From CAZEGV01 sp964511645 (GTDB taxonomy: Bacteria; Bacteroidota; Bacteroidia; Cytophagales; JAAEPT01): a stretch of 41,677 bases of DNA. How positions within the stretch are numbered: position 1 is the first letter of the stretch; the number at the start of each line of letters is the position of its first letter. The stretch lies in the NCBI GenBank assembly GCA_964511645.1, contig CAZEGV010000018.1, positions 1 through 41,677 on the forward strand, in the 5' to 3' direction. Both the position numbers and the translations under genes were made by a program. The notes under the pieces are model-generated. The model saw only the letters and a program-made list of their open reading frames with translations, did no database searches and had not been told where the DNA came from. Positions 7,848 through 15,321 of this stretch are shown here, one piece after another.

Positions 7848-8036
7848 GGGCGTGCCCACATTCGCCAAAAGGAAGGCTCATGCGGTCGGGCTTTCTGTTC
7901 CCAATCTTTATATGTTTTTATGATGCTTGTTATTTAGCTTTGTGTCAGTCTGAGCTTGCCGAATACAGAGCAAAATAGATGAAGAAATTAATAATCATAA
8001 AAATATAAAAGGATTTCCACGTCAATCCCTCACGCG
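7848..8036 (+). repeat. Intergenic hairpin repeat R2
   Basis: The head is GGGCGTGCCCACATTCGCC followed by AAAAGGAAGGCTCATGCGG, then TCGGGCTTTCTGTTCCCAAT. The centre is a long imperfect hairpin: arms TTTATATGTTTTTATGAT and ATCATAAAAATATAAA bracket GTGTCAGTCTGAGCTTGCCG. The tail is GGATTTCCACGTCAATCCC followed by TCACGCG. It fills the gap between divergent pyrH and mazG. The 69-residue frame that runs through it on the plus strand is repeat-derived. Confidence 0.85.
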
Positions 8037-8093
8037 TATTTTGTGTTTAAAACACTATTTTTATATATTGCCCTTAAATTGAGAAGTTAAAAA

Positions 8094-8885
8094 ATGATTG
8101 AAAACACACCTCCCAAAGACTTAAAAAGAGCAGAAAAATTAGCTGCATTTGACCGATTACTCACTATCATGGATGAGCTAAGACTCAACTGTCCTTGGGA
8201 TAAGAAGCAAACGTTAGAAAGTATTCGTCACCTCTCAATAGAGGAGGTGTATGAGCTTTCGGACGCAATTCTATCCAAAGATAAAGATGAAGTCTGTAAT
8301 GAGTTAGGAGATTTGATGTTACATTTGGTGTTTTATAGTAGGATTGCATCCGAAACAGGCGATTTTGATGTGGCGGATGTTCTCAACGGGGTTTGCGAAA
8401 AGATGATTCGCCGACATCCACATATATATGGAGACGTAAAGGTGGAGAACGAAGAAGAAGTGAAACGAAACTGGGAACAAATAAAGCTGAAAGAAAAGAA
8501 GAATAAAGGAGTTTTGGATGGAGTGCCGACATCTATGCCAGCATTTACAAAAGCAACAAGAATTCAAGAAAAGGCAAGAGGAGTAGGCTTTGATTGGGAT
8601 GATGAGAAGGATGTGTGGGCAAAAGTGAAAGAAGAATTGTTAGAATTTGAACAGGCAATAGGAGAGGAAGAGAAAAAAGAATTTGGTGATGTGTTATTTT
8701 CGTTAATCAATTACGCAAGATTTAGAGGCATAGATCCCGAAGAAGCATTAGATGCCACTAACAGGAAATTTATTTATAGATTTAACTATATAGAGCAAAA
8801 ATCAAAAGAGTTAAATAAAAACCTAAAAGACATGACTTTGGGAGAAATGGACGTTTTTTGGGAAGAGGCAAAAAGATTTGAGTGA
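8094..8885 (+). CDS. mazG: Nucleoside triphosphate pyrophosphohydrolase MazG
   Basis: This 263-residue all-helical cytoplasmic enzyme hydrolyses NTPs and dNTPs to the monophosphate and pyrophosphate, clearing aberrant nucleotides or lowering ppGpp as in characterised MazG. It has the usual tandem MazG domains. The first contains CPWDKKQTLESIRHLSIEEVY (abridged here) with the Mg-binding EEVYE...NELGD pattern (residues about 42-75). The second contains KEELLEFEQAI...EFGDVLFSLIN. The length matches two-domain MazG. It stands alone, divergent from pyrH. A GTGTTTAAAACAC palindrome sits about 40-50 bases upstream (8043-8055), with no known regulator. Confidence 0.95.
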   Translation: MIENTPPKDLKRAEKLAAFDRLLTIMDELRLNCPWDKKQTLESIRHLSIEEVYELSDAILSKDKDEVCNELGDLMLHLVFYSRIASETGDFDVADVLNGVCEKMIRRHPHIYGDVKVENEEEVKRNWEQIKLKEKKNKGVLDGVPTSMPAFTKATRIQEKARGVGFDWDDEKDVWAKVKEELLEFEQAIGEEEKKEFGDVLFSLINYARFRGIDPEEALDATNRKFIYRFNYIEQKSKELNKNLKDMTLGEMDVFWEEAKRFE

Positions 8886-8912
8886 TTTTATGTAAATCAT
8901 TCCTTTTATTCT

Positions 8913-8943
8913 TTTGATAAAAGAAAATAAACCCATAAGTTTG
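8913..8943 (+). promoter_or_regulatory. Promoter of rpsT (consensus Bacteroidota type)
   Basis: A TTTG at 8913-8916 and TAAGTTTG at 8936-8943 are separated by exactly 19 bases, matching the TTTG-N19-TAnnTTTG consensus of the Bacteroidota primary sigma factor. It lies about 50 bases ahead of the rpsT start. This is the cleanest promoter in the window. Confidence 0.8.
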
Positions 8944-8994
8944 CATTCCTTAATTTGAAAAGGAAAGATATTTAGATTAAAATAATTAAAGAAT

Positions 8995-9246
8995 ATGGCT
9001 AATCATAAGTCGACATTAAAAAGAATGAGATCTGATGCTGTTAAGCGTTTAAGAAATCGTTTCCAACACAAAACAGTTCGTACCTTCATAAAAAGGTTAA
9101 GAGAAACTTCTGACAAGAAAACTGCAGAGACTTTACTTCCTAAAGTAACAGGTCTTGTAGATAGATTGGCGAAGAATAATGTTATTCACAATAGCAAAGC
9201 GAACAACTTAAAATCTAAATTAGCCAAACACGTAGCTAGTTTATAA
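8995..9246 (+). CDS. rpsT: 30S ribosomal protein S20
   Basis: This 83-residue, strongly basic helical protein binds 16S rRNA in the small subunit. It begins MANHKSTLKRMRSDAVKRLR, the S20 pattern, and ends with NVIHNSKANNLKSKLAKHVASL, typical of the C-terminal helix. The length is normal. It is monocistronic, with a consensus promoter upstream and an intrinsic terminator downstream. Confidence 0.96.
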   Translation: MANHKSTLKRMRSDAVKRLRNRFQHKTVRTFIKRLRETSDKKTAETLLPKVTGLVDRLAKNNVIHNSKANNLKSKLAKHVASL

Positions 9247-9266
9247 GATTAAGTAACATTAATCCC

Positions 9267-9302
9267 AAAGCCTTTGTGTGTAAACATTAAGGCTTTTTTT
9301 GT
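9267..9302 (+). terminator. Intrinsic terminator of rpsT
   Basis: Arms AAAGCCTT (9267-9274) and AAGGCTTT (9289-9296) form an 8-bp stem across a 14-base loop, followed by a T-run. It lies 20 bases after the rpsT stop. Confidence 0.85.
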
Positions 9303-9406
9303 TTCTGAGAATCTTAAAGATTCGGGGATCCTTAATAGTTGCTGTTTTTACTAGGGTTTTTGTATATTTACATTCTCTAGTTACCAAAGATTAAAAATAA
9401 AATATT

Positions 9407-10255
9407 TTGGCGAGAAAAAAACAAAGGAAAAATAAGTTGTGGACTTGGCTTACCAATCGTTACGAATTAATTATTCGTAATGAAGCGGATTTTGCTGAAC
9501 GTCGCTCTGTGACCTTTACTTATGCTCAAATGTTTCTCTCGTTATTTTTGTTGAGTGCAATACTAATGGGAGGTAGTTTGTACCTGTCCAAGACTTTACT
9601 CGCTCAGTGGTTTAACCCTGAAAATGAACTAAATGAGATTAGGTACTCTACGGTCATTTTGGCTAGAGAAGTAGACTCTCTTGAATATGCTATAGCTTCT
9701 AAAGATAAATACATCCAAAGTTTTAGAAAATACCTTGATCCAGAATATGCTGTCGTCAAAGAGCTAGCGGGAAAGGAAACAAGTCCGATTGAGTCAAATC
9801 AAAATGGGTTGCATGAAGAAAATACTGAACCTCCAATAAAAAGTGTTTCGGTTAATTACTCTACCCCAATGTCCAATCGTTTATTGGTATTGCCAGTAGA
9901 TGCTTATTTTAAAGCTAAAAAAGACTCCCTTAGCAGTACTGATTTCACAATTTCATTTATAATGAAAGAAGATGCCTCAGTACAATCTATAGATGAAGGG
10001 ACAGTTGAGCTATGTACTTGGGATAAAGACCAAGGTTATATGATGGTGATTCATCACGCAAATAATTTGACCTCTGTTTATAAGGGTTTAGGAGTTTTAC
10101 TCAAAAAAGTAGGGTCTTACGTTAATATAGGAGAAGTGATTGCTCTTTCGGGTAAAAAAATGACAGGAGAGAGTTATGCCGAAGTAGAATTTGAATTGTG
10201 GCACCAAGGTGTGCAACTAGATCCTGAAGAGTATTTTACGTTTACAAAAGAATGA
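9407..10255 (+). CDS. Membrane-anchored degenerate M23/LytM protein
   Basis: This 282-residue protein has a short basic cytoplasmic tail, one membrane helix (about 40-65), a coiled periplasmic stretch, and a C-terminal M23/LytM-like fold (about 175-282). The fold shows GTVELCTWDKDQGYMMVIHH, a KKVGSYVNIGEVIALSG core and VEFELWHQG. In active M23 endopeptidases the segment before FELW is HLHFELW. Here it is EVEFELW, so both histidines of the HxH motif are glutamate, and the YxH histidine is also gone (YKGL). It is therefore probably not a peptidase but a binding or activator domain, as in EnvC/NlpD. The start is TTG at 9407. The stop lies three bases before bactofilin, a pairing seen in cell-shape systems (for example Csd1-CcmA). 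Confidence 0.8.
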   Translation: MARKKQRKNKLWTWLTNRYELIIRNEADFAERRSVTFTYAQMFLSLFLLSAILMGGSLYLSKTLLAQWFNPENELNEIRYSTVILAREVDSLEYAIASKDKYIQSFRKYLDPEYAVVKELAGKETSPIESNQNGLHEENTEPPIKSVSVNYSTPMSNRLLVLPVDAYFKAKKDSLSSTDFTISFIMKEDASVQSIDEGTVELCTWDKDQGYMMVIHHANNLTSVYKGLGVLLKKVGSYVNIGEVIALSGKKMTGESYAEVEFELWHQGVQLDPEEYFTFTKE

Positions 10256-10258
10256 TAT

Positions 10259-10651
10259 ATGTTTAATTCATCCAAGAAAATGAAAAAAGAAGATTTAAAT
10301 CAAAAGCGTAACGAATTTGCGCACGGCACTAAAATTATAGGAGACTTACATTCAAAAGGAACAATCCGTTTTGATGGAGAAATACAAGGAAATATTTTTT
10401 GCGAATCCAAAATTGTAATTGGGAAAGAAGGTGTTGTAAAAGGAAATGTACAAAGCCAAGAGGCAGAAATTTCTGGTTCGATAGAAGGTCAGGTAGATGT
10501 AGCAGGCTTTTTGTCTTGTACTCCTACATGTGAGATTAAGGGTAATATAGAATATGGTAAGATAAAAATTGAAGAAGGAGCACATATAAGTGGTAGTATC
10601 GCTATTAAGTCAGGAAGCATAAGCAATGACAAAAAAGGAAAAACAGCTTAA
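10259..10651 (+). CDS. Bactofilin (polymer-forming cytoskeletal protein)
   Basis: This 130-residue protein is a bactofilin: short unstructured ends around a right-handed beta-helix core (about 22-115). The core has repeating hydrophobic-glycine pattern, for example TKIIGDLHSKGTIRFDGEIQ and IVIGKEGVVKGNV. Bactofilins self-assemble without nucleotides into filaments at the inner membrane and place cell-wall enzymes. It starts three bases after the LytM-like gene, suggesting a functional pair. Its 3' end overlaps the atpZ-like gene by 26 bases, so its expression is coupled to the ATP synthase operon. Family assignment is firm; the role in shape is inferred. Confidence 0.9.
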   Translation: MFNSSKKMKKEDLNQKRNEFAHGTKIIGDLHSKGTIRFDGEIQGNIFCESKIVIGKEGVVKGNVQSQEAEISGSIEGQVDVAGFLSCTPTCEIKGNIEYGKIKIEEGAHISGSIAIKSGSISNDKKGKTA

Positions 10652-10844
10652 GAATTACCTGAAATATTCAGGAATGGCAATCCAGATGGGGGCTACTATT
10701 TATTTGGGGTATTGGGGAGGAGAGAAACTTGACTTAAAGTACCCTAATGATTATAGTCTTTATACAACTCTAGGCTCGTTATTAGGTGTTGGACTATCTT
10801 TGTACTTGACACTTAGGGGACTTATTAATATTACACATGATTAA
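10626..10844 (+). CDS. AtpZ/AtpI-type F0F1-ATPase accessory protein
   Basis: This 72-residue protein has two transmembrane helices (about 13-31 and 43-65) and the small-subunit pattern YSGMAIQMGATIYLGYWGG, typical of the AtpZ/AtpI-like proteins encoded just before F0 genes. These are thought to help assemble the c-ring or carry Mg or Ca; the function here is inferred from family and position. It overlaps the bactofilin gene by 26 bases and the following gene by eight, indicating tight translational coupling. Confidence 0.78.
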   Translation: MTKKEKQLKNYLKYSGMAIQMGATIYLGYWGGEKLDLKYPNDYSLYTTLGSLLGVGLSLYLTLRGLINITHD

Positions 10845-11205
10845 GCAGTTTTTCCTCTCTAACGGGCTTCTTTTTATAGCATTGCTGTTTATTGATTTTT
10901 ATTTAACGCTAAATTTTAGTTGGATTGGTGCATATCAGTTTTTCTTTATCCTTTCTATAGTTTTATATAGTATATCGTGGGTTTTACGACAAAAAAGAAT
11001 GTTACCCATGCATAATTATATGATTAATATGACTATTCGTTTTTTATTGAGTGGGCTGTATGTTTTGTTTATCTTAAAAAAAGGTATTTCTAACCAATTT
11101 TCCTTTACTATTTTATTTATGTTTATGTATTTCTTTCATCTCTTGTTTGAATTAAAATATTTGTTGACTAACTTGCGTGCCGTAACCAAAGAACGGGGAG
11201 TATAA
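10837..11205 (+). CDS. Small multi-helix membrane protein (AtpI position)
   Basis: This 122-residue, very hydrophobic protein has about four predicted membrane helices (roughly 6-25, 30-48, 62-82, 86-108) and a short basic tail. I recognise no motif. Its position between the atpZ-like gene and atpB matches that of atpI in other operons, and overlaps at both ends tie it to the ATP synthase message, so an assembly role is plausible but not shown. Low sequence conservation is normal for this slot. Confidence 0.7.
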   Translation: MIKQFFLSNGLLFIALLFIDFYLTLNFSWIGAYQFFFILSIVLYSISWVLRQKRMLPMHNYMINMTIRFLLSGLYVLFILKKGISNQFSFTILFMFMYFFHLLFELKYLLTNLRAVTKERGV

Positions 11206-11209
11206 GGTG

Positions 11210-12286
11210 ATGAGAAATAATCAAATTTCGGGAATGAGCATAAGAATTTTATCTTTAGTGTTTGTGTTATTGTTATCAATTTTTTCATTTGGAAATGAAG
11301 GTAAAGAGCATACCGAAGAACTTCATAAAGAAGAAAGCATGATGGATGTAATTAACCATCATATTGGTGATTCTCACGAATTCGAAGTTTATCATAATAA
11401 AGCGGGTACTCAGTTGGTGATTCCTCTTCCTGTTATTATTTATTCGACTACAAAAGGGTTTACTACAGTACTTTCTAGCGATTTTCATCACGGAGAAGTT
11501 TCCGTAAATGGTTATAAGTTAATTCATCATGCTGGTGAGATTGTTAATAAGTCTGGTGATCACGCTGTTAGCTTGGGGTCGCTATTCGGGAGTCATGATT
11601 CTGGAGAAATGTTTTTTGATTTCTCAATTACAAAAAATGTGTTTGCAATGCTTTTATCTGTGCTGTTGTTATTGTTATTGTTTGTGCCAGTAGCTAGAAA
11701 GTATAAAAAGACAAATGGTGAGGCACCTTCTGGAGTACAGAATTTAATGGAGGTTTTAATTGAATTCGTTAGAAATGATATTGTTGAGCCTAATTTAGGG
11801 GCTAAGAAAACACCCGTATTTATGCCGTATTTATTGACAGTGTTTTTCTTTATATGGATTAATAATATGCTTGGTCTTATTCCATTTTTCCCAGGTTCGG
11901 CTAATGTGACAGGGAATATTTCTTTTACAGTAGTGATGGCTCTAATTACATTTTTTGTGACGAATTTGAGTGGTAATAAAGATTATTGGGGTCACGTATT
12001 ATGGATGCCAGGCGTTCCTTTACTGCTTAAACCCTTTATGGCTTTAGTGGAAATTATTGGTTTGTTTACGAAACCATTCGCATTAACTGTTCGTTTGTTT
12101 GCTAATATCACAGCAGGACACATCATTATTTTAGCATTGGTACTTAGTTTAGGTGTGCTTTCTGCACCGCTAGGTTTGTTTATGAATGTACTAGAGTTAC
12201 TAGTGGCGTTCTTGCAAGCTTATGTATTTACTATGTTGTCAGCCCTATTTATCGGGCAGGCGGTAGCAGAGCATGAGCATCATTAA
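11210..12286 (+). CDS. atpB: F0F1 ATP synthase subunit a
   Basis: Subunit a forms the proton half-channels that turn the c-ring in the inner membrane. The 358-residue protein is long for subunit a because of an extra N-terminal region. It has a signal-like helix (about 8-28), then about 110 residues of His- and Glu-rich periplasmic sequence, then the conserved multi-helix domain (about 140-358). The essential arginine sits in FALTVRLFANITAGHII, and HIIILAL and ALFIGQAVAEHEHH follow the family pattern. The frame opens with GTG at 11207. I prefer ATG at 11210, which sits behind a GGGGAG at 11194-11199. The N-terminal extension is common in Bacteroidota. Confidence 0.95.
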   Translation: MRNNQISGMSIRILSLVFVLLLSIFSFGNEGKEHTEELHKEESMMDVINHHIGDSHEFEVYHNKAGTQLVIPLPVIIYSTTKGFTTVLSSDFHHGEVSVNGYKLIHHAGEIVNKSGDHAVSLGSLFGSHDSGEMFFDFSITKNVFAMLLSVLLLLLLFVPVARKYKKTNGEAPSGVQNLMEVLIEFVRNDIVEPNLGAKKTPVFMPYLLTVFFFIWINNMLGLIPFFPGSANVTGNISFTVVMALITFFVTNLSGNKDYWGHVLWMPGVPLLLKPFMALVEIIGLFTKPFALTVRLFANITAGHIIILALVLSLGVLSAPLGLFMNVLELLVAFLQAYVFTMLSALFIGQAVAEHEHH

Positions 12287-12323
12287 TTAGTAAATATATG
12301 TTTAACCAAAATAATAATTGATT

Positions 12324-12539
12324 ATGGAACAAGCTACATTAGCTGCTATCGGAGCTGGTATCGCCGTATTCGGTGCAGGTTTTGGAATTGGTAAAATTGG
12401 TTCGTCAGCAGTAGAAGGTATTGCAAGACAACCAGAAGCCGCTTCTAAAATCCAAACTGCAATGATTATTGCTGCTGCCCTTATTGAGGGTGTCGCATTA
12501 TTCGGAGTGGTAGTTGCACTTCAAAGTATTGGAAAATAA
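12324..12539 (+). CDS. atpE: F0F1 ATP synthase subunit c
   Basis: This 71-residue two-helix protein forms the rotor ring. It has the glycine-rich first helix (IGAGIAVFGAGFGIGKIG), the polar loop ARQPEA, and the ion-binding glutamate E55 in AALIEGVALFG. The residue after Glu is Gly, not the Ser/Thr usual in sodium-binding rings, so proton use is likely. The upstream in-frame TTG at 12318 is unlikely to be the start; ATG at 12324 gives the normal length. A 16-bp hairpin directly follows the gene. Confidence 0.95.
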   Translation: MEQATLAAIGAGIAVFGAGFGIGKIGSSAVEGIARQPEAASKIQTAMIIAAALIEGVALFGVVVALQSIGK

Positions 12540-12554
12540 TTTCCAAAAATTTGA

Positions 12555-12591
12555 AAAAATCTTCTGTAGCGGTTGGCTACAGAAGATTTTT
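12555..12591 (+). terminator. 16-bp perfect hairpin between atpE and atpF
   Basis: Arm AAAAATCTTCTGTAGC (12555-12570), loop GGTTG, and the exact complementary arm GCTACAGAAGATTTTT (12576-12591) form an uninterrupted 16-bp stem ending in five Ts, 15 bases after the atpE stop. The layout is a terminator or a stable 3'-end stabiliser inside the operon. It could allow more atpE message than downstream message, matching the need for many c subunits. The regulatory role is inferred. Confidence 0.75.
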
Positions 12592-12623
12592 GTATCAAAA
12601 AAGGTTAAAACGATAAAAAAATC

Positions 12624-13118
12624 ATGAACATAATACCAGAAATAGGATTAGTAGTCTGGACAGCATTTATATTTTTAACACTGTTTGTGTTGCTTAGAGT
12701 TTTTGCTTGGAAACCAATTTTAGGAGCATTAACAGATAGACAGGAGTCTATAGAGAATTCATTGAAAGCAGCAGAGTCTGCCCGTGAAGAAATGGCTTCG
12801 TTAAAATCTGACAATGAAAAACTATTGTTAGACGCAAAAGCAGAAAGAAGTGCTCTTCTTAAAGAAGCACAAACATCTGTGGAAGCTTTTCGTGCTGAAG
12901 AAATGAAGAAAGCAGGAGAGGAAGCAGATAAGTTTCTTGTTAAAGCTAAAGCTTCTTTCGAGAGTGACAAAAAAGCAGCTATTGCATCTTTACGCAAAGA
13001 AGCAGCTAGCCTTACTGTAGAATTAGCAGAAAAGGTATTAAGAAAAGAATTAGAAAATAAGGGAGCTCAAGAGCAATTAATCTCGGACTACCTTAAAGAC
13101 GCAACAGTAACTGCATAA
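12624..13118 (+). CDS. atpF: F0F1 ATP synthase subunit b
   Basis: This 164-residue peripheral-stalk protein has one N-terminal membrane helix (about 6-26, IGLVVWTAFIFLTLFVLLRV) and a long charged helical domain (about 40-160) that dimerises and reaches to delta/F1. The segment WKPILGALTDRQE after the helix is characteristic. It is two bases from atpH and lies behind the atpE hairpin. The length is normal. Confidence 0.95.
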   Translation: MNIIPEIGLVVWTAFIFLTLFVLLRVFAWKPILGALTDRQESIENSLKAAESAREEMASLKSDNEKLLLDAKAERSALLKEAQTSVEAFRAEEMKKAGEEADKFLVKAKASFESDKKAAIASLRKEAASLTVELAEKVLRKELENKGAQEQLISDYLKDATVTA

Positions 13119-13120
13119 TA

Positions 13121-13663
13121 ATGGCTGTATCTTATAGAGTAGCATCGCGTTATGCGAAATCATTAATAGAGTTAGCACAAGAAAACAACATCTTGGATGC
13201 TGTAACAGAGGATATGAAATTATTTTCTACAGTTTCTACAGAGAATAGAGATTTTTCTTTGATGCTTAGCTCACCAATTATTCCGAGCGGAAAGAAATTA
13301 GAAATCATTAATCAGATTTTCTCAGGGAAAGTAAATGATTTGACTTCTAAGTTTTTTGCGTTAGTTATCAAAAAAGGAAGAGAGTCAGACCTTCAAGGCA
13401 TTGCAAAAGCTTTTCAGAAAGAATACGAATTGATAAAAGGCATTACACGTGCCAAAGTTAAGACGGCTGTTAAGTTGAGTGTAGGCTTGCGTTCTGAAAT
13501 AGAATCGTTAGTAGCCAAAATAGCAGGAGGAAAAATAATAACAATAGAAGAGGAAGTAGATGAAAATCTTATCGGTGGTTATGTATTAACTATTGGAGAT
13601 AAACAGCTGGATTCATCTGTTAAGAGTATATTACAAAAGGCAAAGAATCAATTTACTAAGTAA
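13121..13663 (+). CDS. atpH: F0F1 ATP synthase subunit delta
   Basis: This 180-residue soluble subunit (OSCP homologue) joins the peripheral stalk to the top of F1. It begins SYRVASRYAKSLIELAQENN, the delta N-terminal helix bundle pattern. Near the end it has the conserved VDENLIGGYVLTIGDKQLDS, the typical C-terminal signature. It begins two bases after atpF and is 13 bases ahead of atpA. Confidence 0.95.
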   Translation: MAVSYRVASRYAKSLIELAQENNILDAVTEDMKLFSTVSTENRDFSLMLSSPIIPSGKKLEIINQIFSGKVNDLTSKFFALVIKKGRESDLQGIAKAFQKEYELIKGITRAKVKTAVKLSVGLRSEIESLVAKIAGGKIITIEEEVDENLIGGYVLTIGDKQLDSSVKSILQKAKNQFTK

Positions 13664-13676
13664 ATAATAAATCATC

Positions 13677-15257
13677 ATGGCGGAAGTTAAACCAGACGAA
13701 GTTTCAGCAATATTAAGAGAGCAACTTGCAGGCTTCAAATCAGAGGCTGAATTAGAAGAAGTTGGTACAGTTCTTCAAATTGGAGATGGTGTAGCACGTA
13801 TTTACGGGCTTACTGGTGCGCAAGCAGGAGAGTTGCTTGAGTTTGAAGATGGTACAGAAGCAATCGCTTTGAACCTTGAAGAAGACAATGTAGGAGCTGT
13901 ATTATTAGCTTCTAGCGAAAAAATTAAAGAAGGCGATACCGTAAAGAGAACCAAAAGAATTGCTTCTGTAATGGTAGGCGAAGGAATCATTGGTCGTGTG
14001 GTAGACGTATTAGGAAAACCTATTGATGGTAAAGGTCCAATTGAAGGAGAACTTTTTGAGATGCCGATTGAAAGAAAAGCACCAGGAGTACTTTTCCGTC
14101 AGCCGGTAACTGAGCCGCTTCAAACAGGTATTAAAGCAATCGATGCCATGATTCCTATTGGACGTGGGCAAAGAGAGCTTGTGATTGGTGACCGTCAAAC
14201 AGGTAAAACAGCCGTTACAATTGACGCAATCCTTAATCAAAAAGAATTTTATGACAAAGGCGAGCCAGTTTACTGTATTTATGTAGCTATAGGTCAAAAA
14301 GCATCTACGGTAGCACAAATTGTGAATGTATTAGAAAAAGGTGGTGCGATGGCTTATACTACCGTAGTGGCAGCAACAGCAGCGATGGCAGCGTCAATGC
14401 AGGTTTACGCACCATTTACAGGAGCAGCGATTGGAGAGTTTTTTAGAGATACAGGACGTGCAGCATTAGTAGTATTTGATGATTTGTCAAAACAAGCAGT
14501 AGCATATCGTGAGGTTTCTTTATTATTAAGAAGACCTCCAGGCCGTGAGGCATATCCAGGAGATGTATTTTACCTTCACTCTAGATTATTGGAGCGTGCG
14601 GCAAGAATTACGACTTCTGATACAATCGCTAAAGACATGAATGACTTACCTGAATCGCTTAAAGGTTTAGTAAAAGGTGGTGGTTCATTAACAGCTCTTC
14701 CAATTATTGAAACTCAAGCAGGAGATGTATCAGCGTATATTCCTACCAATGTGATTTCAATTACAGATGGTCAAATTTTCTTAGAGTCTAACTTGTTTAA
14801 CTCAGGTATTCGCCCAGCAATTAACGTAGGTATCTCGGTATCTCGTGTAGGTGGTAATGCTCAAGTAAAAGCAATGAAAAAAGTAGCAGGAACTTTAAAA
14901 TTAGATCAAGCACAATTTCGTGAGTTAGAAGCTTTTGCTAAATTCGGTTCTGATTTGGATGCAGCTACTAAGTTGACTATCGACCGTGGTCGTAAAAACT
15001 TAGAAATCCTAAAACAAAAACAATTCTCACCAGAGAAAGTAGAAGATCAAATTGCAATTATATATGCTTCAACTAATGGCTTGCTTGATGATGTGCCTGT
15101 AGCTAGAGTAAAAGAATTTGAAAACGAATTCTTAAGTTTGCTAAATACACAAAACAGAGATGTTTTAGATTTATTAAGACAAGGTAAATTAGACGATAAC
15201 ATTACAGGCGTATTGAAGAAAACTGCTAAAGATTTAGCAGCTACTTACGCAGTATAA
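13677..15257 (+). CDS. atpA: F0F1 ATP synthase subunit alpha
   Basis: This 526-residue alpha subunit of the F1 hexamer binds nucleotide non-catalytically and carries the arginine finger. The P-loop GDRQTGKTAV lies near residues 171-180; the Walker B-like VVFDDLSKQ and RRPPGREAYPGDVFYLHSRL are standard. The late SVSRVGGNAQVKAMK segment holds the expected Arg. Full length with no gaps. It is followed by an intrinsic terminator, so the partner gamma gene may be partly uncoupled. Confidence 0.98.
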   Translation: MAEVKPDEVSAILREQLAGFKSEAELEEVGTVLQIGDGVARIYGLTGAQAGELLEFEDGTEAIALNLEEDNVGAVLLASSEKIKEGDTVKRTKRIASVMVGEGIIGRVVDVLGKPIDGKGPIEGELFEMPIERKAPGVLFRQPVTEPLQTGIKAIDAMIPIGRGQRELVIGDRQTGKTAVTIDAILNQKEFYDKGEPVYCIYVAIGQKASTVAQIVNVLEKGGAMAYTTVVAATAAMAASMQVYAPFTGAAIGEFFRDTGRAALVVFDDLSKQAVAYREVSLLLRRPPGREAYPGDVFYLHSRLLERAARITTSDTIAKDMNDLPESLKGLVKGGGSLTALPIIETQAGDVSAYIPTNVISITDGQIFLESNLFNSGIRPAINVGISVSRVGGNAQVKAMKKVAGTLKLDQAQFRELEAFAKFGSDLDAATKLTIDRGRKNLEILKQKQFSPEKVEDQIAIIYASTNGLLDDVPVARVKEFENEFLSLLNTQNRDVLDLLRQGKLDDNITGVLKKTAKDLAATYAV

Positions 15258-15269
15258 TTAGATCATATT

Positions 15270-15297
15270 AAGTGTAGTATTCGTACTGCACTTTTTT
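15270..15297 (+). terminator. Intrinsic terminator between atpA and atpG
   Basis: AAGTGTAGTA (15270-15279), loop TTCG, and TACTGCACTT (15284-15293) form a 10-bp stem with one G-U pair and a UUCG tetraloop, followed by Ts to 15297. It begins 13 bases after the atpA stop. It would reduce transcription into atpG, where only one gamma per enzyme is needed against three alpha. Confidence 0.8.
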
Positions 15298-15321
15298 CAT
15301 TCATTGAGATTTGTAATATAA

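Noticed and set aside
7769..7978. 69-residue plus-strand frame between pyrH and mazG
   Set aside because: It runs through repeat R2 and the pyrH promoter; its sequence is translated repeat, not a protein.
8043..8055. GTGTTTAAAACAC palindrome ahead of mazG as an operator
   Set aside because: A single short AT-rich palindrome with no known regulator; not enough to call.
12605..12997. 130-residue minus-strand frame opposite atpF
   Set aside because: A Ser/Ala-rich shadow of the helical atpF gene; wrong strand for the operon and no family match.
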